Source of the DNA: Montifringilla adamsi
Lineage: Eukaryota; Chordata; Aves; Passeriformes; Passeridae
Length of the DNA stretch: 64,000 nucleotides
Reading direction: 5' to 3'
Assembly: GCA_017590115.1 (NCBI GenBank)
Contig: JAGGNK010006482.1
Coordinates: 310,001 to 374,000 of the forward strand
Both the position numbers and the translations under genes were made by a program. This document shows positions 61,201-64,000 of this stretch, piece after piece (position 1 is the first letter of the stretch; each line of letters begins with the position of its first letter). Below the pieces are notes generated by a model. That model did not search any database. It had not been told where the DNA came from and was given only the letters and a program-made list of their open reading frames with translations.

Positions 61201-63823
61201 TGTTCCATCTGCTTTTTTAGCTGACAGCTCTGTGGCAGAGTTTGCAGGAGGGTCTCTGAAATCTCCAGAGGCAGCACGAGGGATCTGCAAAGTGTACCTG
61301 TTTGGGGCACCTGCTTCTGTCCAGACACCTGGGCTGGATCTTTGAGGAGTGTGCAGGATGTCACCCCCACTCCTGCCAAGGTGTGGGGTCCTAGGCAGTC
61401 ACTGTGGCCAGGCAGGACCCCATGGCTTCTTCAGAGTCCCTGTGGGAAGGTGTCTTTTGTTTCTTTCTGGTGAATCCCACAGTGCCTTGAGCTCTTGAGT
61501 ATAGTTTCTCTTGTGCAGAAGAACCCGAGTAATAGCACAGGCAGAGTTTGTATGAGCCCTGAAACTGTAGGAAACACCCCATCCTTCTCTCATATTTTTC
61601 TTGTTACAGTTTTGTTCCATCTCTTGTAGTTGCAGATATGGGGAATTAAATAAAGATAGTAAAGAAGTAGTGCAAGGCACTGGGAGAGCCAAAGTACATT
61701 TAGCTTTTCTCATGCTTTCAATGTCCATGATATATTAAGTGCATAACAATATTTGATTTTCATTTCTCAAACACAGCCTGTCATGATCCATAAAAGAAAT
61801 TTGAGTCTAGGACAGATGACATGAAAACCTTGGAGAGCCAAGGGCTGACAGTCTCCAATCTAGTACAGTCTGTCATTGCCAGGTCTGCTTCCCAAGCTCA
61901 GAGTTTCCTATTGTGTTTTTTTTTGTCTCTGTACAAGTGAGCCTGTTCACAAAGTGTGCATGCTCATCATCCAGGTAGGTTCTGAGAGAAAAAAAAAGTG
62001 CACGCCCTCAGTCTACATCATAGTGTGCTTTGGCCCCAGCGAGAAGGAGCTGTTGGATTGTTCCTTCATCCCGTGGGTGACAAGGATTTCAGAACAGCTG
62101 ATCTCACATAACTCTGCTCCTACATTGTCTGGAGACTGGATGCAGTGTTGTGGCAACATGACATCACACTGGTTTTCTGTAACTCTGGAGAGATCTTCAA
62201 AGCATCCCTGGTTTAATATTTACTATTATTGAAGCACTCTACCTAAATATTCCTAATGAAAAAGAAATGTTCTATCCATGCTTAGAAATACCTGCTTTGG
62301 AGGGACTAGGAATGGAGTGGGTTATGCATTAGCTGCACATGTGCAAAGGAAGGAAGGAGGTTGTCTGTTCTAATCCAGCTGCTCAGAGCTCTCTTGCTGG
62401 GTGCAGAAATGCGGGTTTAAGAGTGATTTGTGTATCCAAGGTTGAGTCCAAGTGCCTAAGAGGGGCACTGCCAGTGCTCTCTGGTTCTTTACTGAAACTG
62501 TATGTGGTTGCAGTATGTGGTAAGCAGGACCAAAACTCTAAATTAAAAGCAAGAGCAGGGTCTTTTTTAGTTTTAAACCCAATTTAACATGTATATTAAT
62601 GTTTCCTTGAAGGCAGTGATAGAGCCACAGTATAGATCATACAGACATACCTTGAGTCTGTCCCTTGGTAAAACACCAATCATTCTATTAATTAGTGTGT
62701 GAGACATACTTAATGACACTTAGGTGAGTTTCAAGAAAACCCCCCAAACTGTGGAATAGAGGACTGAGAAAATATTAAGCATTTTTTTTCTGATATGAGC
62801 AAGTGGTTGGAAAACACAGGTGTGAAGGTTTGAAATTGCTTCTGTAGCATTCTGACTGTGAATGCTTTTTACATAAATGTATTATTGAAAGGCTTCTTCA
62901 GACAGAGCTGATCTTCAGTAGCACAGGCATAGAGCTCTTATTACCCCCAAATTACTATATTTTATTTGACAAAATAGTTTTAATCTACATGATGCTTTGC
63001 CATGTTCTGGATGTGCACCACATCTTCTTCTCCAACTTGTTATTTAAACTGTGTGCACTGGAAAACAAAATCAGTGTGAGGTGTTACTGCAGTACCTTGT
63101 GTCTCAGGTGCTTCCACTTACAGGCAATACCATCAAAACATCACCAGCCACTTTCTGGTTGGGTCCTCACCTTCAGTCTTCAAGGGGTCTGCAAGGGCTC
63201 AGCTGACATGTTTTACAGCTCCTCCAGGTTCCAGGTACCCCACTTTCCCTCAGCAGTCTAGACCAGGCCTGCTGACACAGGTCAGAAGATATTTTTCTGA
63301 GAGACTGTCAGTGCTGAATCCTTATTAGCAAATCATTGTGACTGCAAGGGATACTGCCTGGAGGCTTCTGTTAGTTGTATGGCCAAATGGATCTGTACAA
63401 GCTGCTCTGAGCTGTATATGGACACATATGAGTCACAGTTTAGCTACTTTATTGTTGTTTTCTCCTGTATATTCCTTTCTTGAATGTTTTTTTCCTCAGC
63501 AAAACATGCAGTGTACCCTTTTGCTCAGAATAACTTTTCTGTCTCCAAAGTTCTAAACAGTGTTTGAATATGAAATTTGTCTTACAAAGTTGTAAACAGT
63601 GTTTGAATATGAAATACATCAAAGTTGCTCTGTCAATGTCTCTGGGATATTCTGGAAGCAGCTGGGCACTCCTGAAGTTCTCGAGGTTGATGTTCCCTCT
63701 CCTGTGGGCTGTGCTTTGTTTCAGTACGTGGTGACGCCGAGGCGACAGTCCACAGCCATCGCTCTGCAGATTTTGGTGAGCCATTTGCTGGGAGATGCAG
63801 GCAGCCCATACCTCATCGGGGCT
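43022..63823 (+). CDS. SPNS3: Spinster homolog 3, MFS transporter; ten coding exons, 3' end outside window
   Basis: SPNS proteins are 12-helix major facilitator transporters; SPNS1 moves lysophospholipids from lysosomes, SPNS2 exports sphingosine-1-phosphate, and the SPNS3 substrate is not well established. The ten exons join in one frame of 443 codons. Visible are TM1 at about 48-69 ([11 protein letters not shown]), the MFS motif [11 protein letters not shown] at 105-114, [18 protein letters not shown] at 145-162, FIPVGSGCGYM near 184-194, and DAGSPYLIG in the last exon. [14 protein letters not shown] followed by [15 protein letters not shown] matches SPNS3 rather than SPNS1 or SPNS2, as does Ser153. 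The ATG has A at -3 and follows an in-frame TGA. No frameshift or stop occurs. The final 60-100 residues lie beyond the window. Confidence 0.93.
43230..46324 (+). other. SPNS3: SPNS3 intron 1
   Basis: A 3.1-kb GT-AG intron between TM1 and the short exon 2. No internal gene or mobile element recognised. Confidence 0.9.
46325..46390 (+). CDS. SPNS3: SPNS3 coding exon 2
   Basis: A 66-base exon encoding (G)[21 protein letters not shown], the TM1-TM2 loop and start of TM2. The human SPNS3 counterpart reads GVLLDIQEVFQISDNHAGLLQT. Acceptor CTGTTGCAG, donor ACAG then GTAATA. Confidence 0.94.
46391..46884 (+). other. SPNS3: SPNS3 intron 2
   Basis: A 494-base intron. It contains AATTCACATACATT twice (46637-46650 and 46681-46694) with a partial third copy between. 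Confidence 0.9.
46637..46694. repeat. Short degenerate direct repeats in SPNS3 intron 2
   Basis: AATTCACATACATT occurs at both ends of the interval and AATTCACATCAATG lies between them. Confidence 0.7.
46885..47021 (+). CDS. SPNS3: SPNS3 coding exon 3, MFS motif A
   Basis: Encodes residues 92-137: TM2, the cytoplasmic loop with the MFS signature [10 protein letters not shown], and TM3 ([18 protein letters not shown]). Acceptor TTTTCAG, donor TCG then GTATGT. Confidence 0.95.
47022..47565 (+). other. SPNS3: SPNS3 intron 3
   Basis: A 544-base intron with a short TTTC-rich stretch at 47499-47525 ahead of the acceptor. Confidence 0.9.
47566..47717 (+). CDS. SPNS3: SPNS3 coding exon 4
   Basis: Encodes residues 138-187: [13 protein letters not shown], the [16 protein letters not shown] signature of Spinster proteins (TM4), and TM5 ([12 protein letters not shown]). 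SPNS1 and SPNS2 have Glu where this protein has Ser153. The donor is GGAAG then GTTGGT, a weak but GT-type site; it is fixed by the phase of exon 5. Confidence 0.94.
47718..48592 (+). other. SPNS3: SPNS3 intron 4
   Basis: An 875-base GT-AG intron, nothing else recognised. Confidence 0.9.
48593..48659 (+). CDS. SPNS3: SPNS3 coding exon 5
   Basis: A 67-base exon encoding (S)[22 protein letters not shown], the end of TM5 and the conserved GDWHWA(L/F)R loop before TM6. Acceptor TGTTTGCAG, donor AGG then GTGAGT. Confidence 0.95.
48660..49395 (+). other. SPNS3: SPNS3 intron 5
   Basis: A 736-base intron without recognisable content; a 77-codon open frame at 48799-49032 is not supported. Confidence 0.9.
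49396..49586 (+). CDS. SPNS3: SPNS3 coding exon 6
   Basis: Encodes residues 211-273: TM6 ([13 protein letters not shown]) and the central cytoplasmic loop [17 protein letters not shown] to [13 protein letters not shown]. The loop ending is SPNS3-like. Donor AAGAA then GTAAGT. Confidence 0.94.
50120..50345. promoter_or_regulatory. Small intronic CpG island of unknown role
   Basis: Roughly 17 CpGs in about 185 bases, where surrounding intron sequence has almost none. It contains three tandem AGGCGGTGCC units at 50200-50229, and a TTTATAAA motif lies 80 bases upstream (50043-50050). It could be an alternative promoter, an enhancer or the remnant of an inserted element; nothing in it resembles a known protein. 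Confidence 0.5.
50200..50229. repeat. Three tandem AGGCGGTGCC units
   Basis: A perfect 10-bp unit repeated three times within the intronic GC-rich island. Confidence 0.9.
51484..51636 (+). CDS. SPNS3: SPNS3 coding exon 7
   Basis: Encodes residues 274-324: (N)[36 protein letters not shown] and the cysteine-bearing extracellular loop [13 protein letters not shown]. This is TM7-TM8. The human protein has [20 protein letters not shown] here. Acceptor CTTTCAG, donor AACAG then GTGAGC. Confidence 0.95.
51637..54762 (+). other. SPNS3: SPNS3 intron 7
   Basis: A 3.1-kb intron. Short frames on both strands have no family resemblance and no repeat family was recognised. Confidence 0.88.
54763..54952 (+). 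CDS. SPNS3: SPNS3 coding exon 8
   Basis: Encodes residues 325-388: (S)[18 protein letters not shown] (TM8-TM9), [20 protein letters not shown], and the next helix [18 protein letters not shown]. Acceptor TCACCAG, donor TTT then GTAAGT. Confidence 0.95.
56114..56350 (-). mobile_element. CR1 LINE 3' fragment, minus orientation, 3' end intact
   Basis: Read on the minus strand this is a textbook avian CR1 3' end: GGAAGAAATTCTTCCTTCTG, 'ccctggcacagggtgccca', 'gtgtccctgcccatggcag', 'tggatgagctttaacgtcc', ending in four ATTCTRTG-type octamers (56114-56144). It is 5'-truncated at about 56350, as expected from target-primed insertion, and less diverged than the two copies near 29 kb. Confidence 0.95.
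57461..57515. repeat. (TATAG)11 pentanucleotide microsatellite
   Basis: Eleven 5-bp units, nine TATAG and two GATAG, ending 25 bases before SPNS3 exon 9. The likely branch-point adenine (about 57518, in GTCACT) directly follows the repeat. Confidence 0.95.
57541..57606 (+). CDS. SPNS3: SPNS3 coding exon 9
   Basis: A 66-base exon encoding residues 389-410, [22 protein letters not shown], the GE(L/T)L-NWA helix conserved in Spinster proteins. The acceptor has the pyrimidine tract CTTTTTTTCTGTTTTGCAG; the donor is CTG then GTAAGT. Confidence 0.95.
57607..63724 (+). other. SPNS3: SPNS3 intron 9 (6.1 kb)
   Basis: The largest SPNS3 intron in the window. No gene or clear mobile element was recognised. 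A 31-bp near-perfect direct repeat lies 110-180 bases before the acceptor. Confidence 0.88.
63546..63615. repeat. Tandem duplication, 39-bp period
   Basis: CAAAGTTCTAAACAGTG and the following bases to GAATATGAAAT (63546-63576) recur at 63585-63615 with one mismatch (C to G). Confidence 0.9.
63725..63823 (+). CDS. SPNS3: SPNS3 coding exon 10
   Basis: Encodes residues 411-443, [16 protein letters not shown] then [17 protein letters not shown], the most conserved C-terminal Spinster block (TM10-TM11). Acceptor TTGTTTCAG, donor GCT then GTAAGT. At least one more coding exon must follow outside the window. Confidence 0.95.
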
Positions 63824-64000
63824 GTAAGTGAATTCTCTCCTTACTGAATTTTCCTTGGGGTAAAACTTCTAGGAACTGATAGACAGACACTTACAGAATC
63901 ATAGGCACTACTTGGTCCAAAACCAGAAATTACTCAGATTGCTGGCCCTGAGTCTAGGACACAGAGACATTTTTCTAAATGTTTTTACTTGCATGAAGCA
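63824..64000 (+). other. SPNS3: Start of SPNS3 intron 10
   Basis: Intronic sequence after the exon 10 donor, running to the window end. Nothing else seen. Confidence 0.85.

Noticed and set aside
63890..63935. A possible CR1 3' end (ACAGAATCATAGGCAC)
   Set aside because: Only one octamer-like match is present and the following sequence does not continue into CR1.
1..64000. CRISPR arrays, operons, prophage, tRNA/rRNA genes, complete endogenous viruses
   Set aside because: The window is vertebrate chromosomal DNA. I saw no regularly spaced repeats, no long viral reading frames and no tRNA or rRNA-like segment, although a covariance-model search was not possible here.

Overview
The window is a piece of a vertebrate, almost certainly avian, nuclear genome. 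It has multi-exon genes with GT-AG introns, CpG-island promoters, few repeats, and CR1 LINE fragments carrying the 3'-terminal octamer typical of bird CR1. Two protein-coding genes can be read at base resolution, arranged head to head, and a third is suggested only by its promoter. I cannot name the species.

Left edge (1 to about 360): a CpG island with a tandem 19-bp duplication, cut by the window start. In vertebrates ANKFY1 lies just beyond the 3' end of UBE2G1 on the same strand, so this is probably the ANKFY1 promoter; no ANKFY1 protein sequence is visible.

About 2.9-28.8 kb, minus strand: UBE2G1, a ubiquitin-conjugating E2 enzyme. It has five coding exons and a separate 3' UTR exon, and encodes a complete 170-residue protein that, as far as I recall, is identical to human UBE2G1. 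The catalytic Cys90 and the acidic loop after it are intact. Its promoter is a large CpG island at 27.2-28.9 kb, interrupted by a 24-base run of N.

28.9-41.7 kb: intergenic. Two CR1 fragments lie side by side next to the UBE2G1 promoter, followed by AT-rich DNA with a (TTG)n microsatellite and no recognisable gene.

41.7-64 kb, plus strand: SPNS3, a Spinster-type major facilitator superfamily transporter. It has a small CpG-island promoter, probably a non-coding first exon, and ten coding exons (443 codons) before the window ends; the last exon or exons are missing. Reading frame and splice phases are continuous. Introns carry a minus-oriented CR1, a small GC-rich island of unknown origin, and simple repeats close to splice sites.

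The order (ANKFY1?) - UBE2G1 - SPNS3 matches human 17p13.2. The two readable genes are not known to work together: UBE2G1 acts in cytosolic/ER ubiquitin transfer and SPNS3 is a poorly characterised membrane transporter. I found no CRISPR array, operon, phage, complete mobile element or convincing undescribed system. The most interesting signals concern splicing and regulation: microsatellites beside SPNS3 acceptor sites, a UBE2G1 3' UTR intron, an intronic CpG island, and an SPNS3-specific change in a conserved transporter motif.
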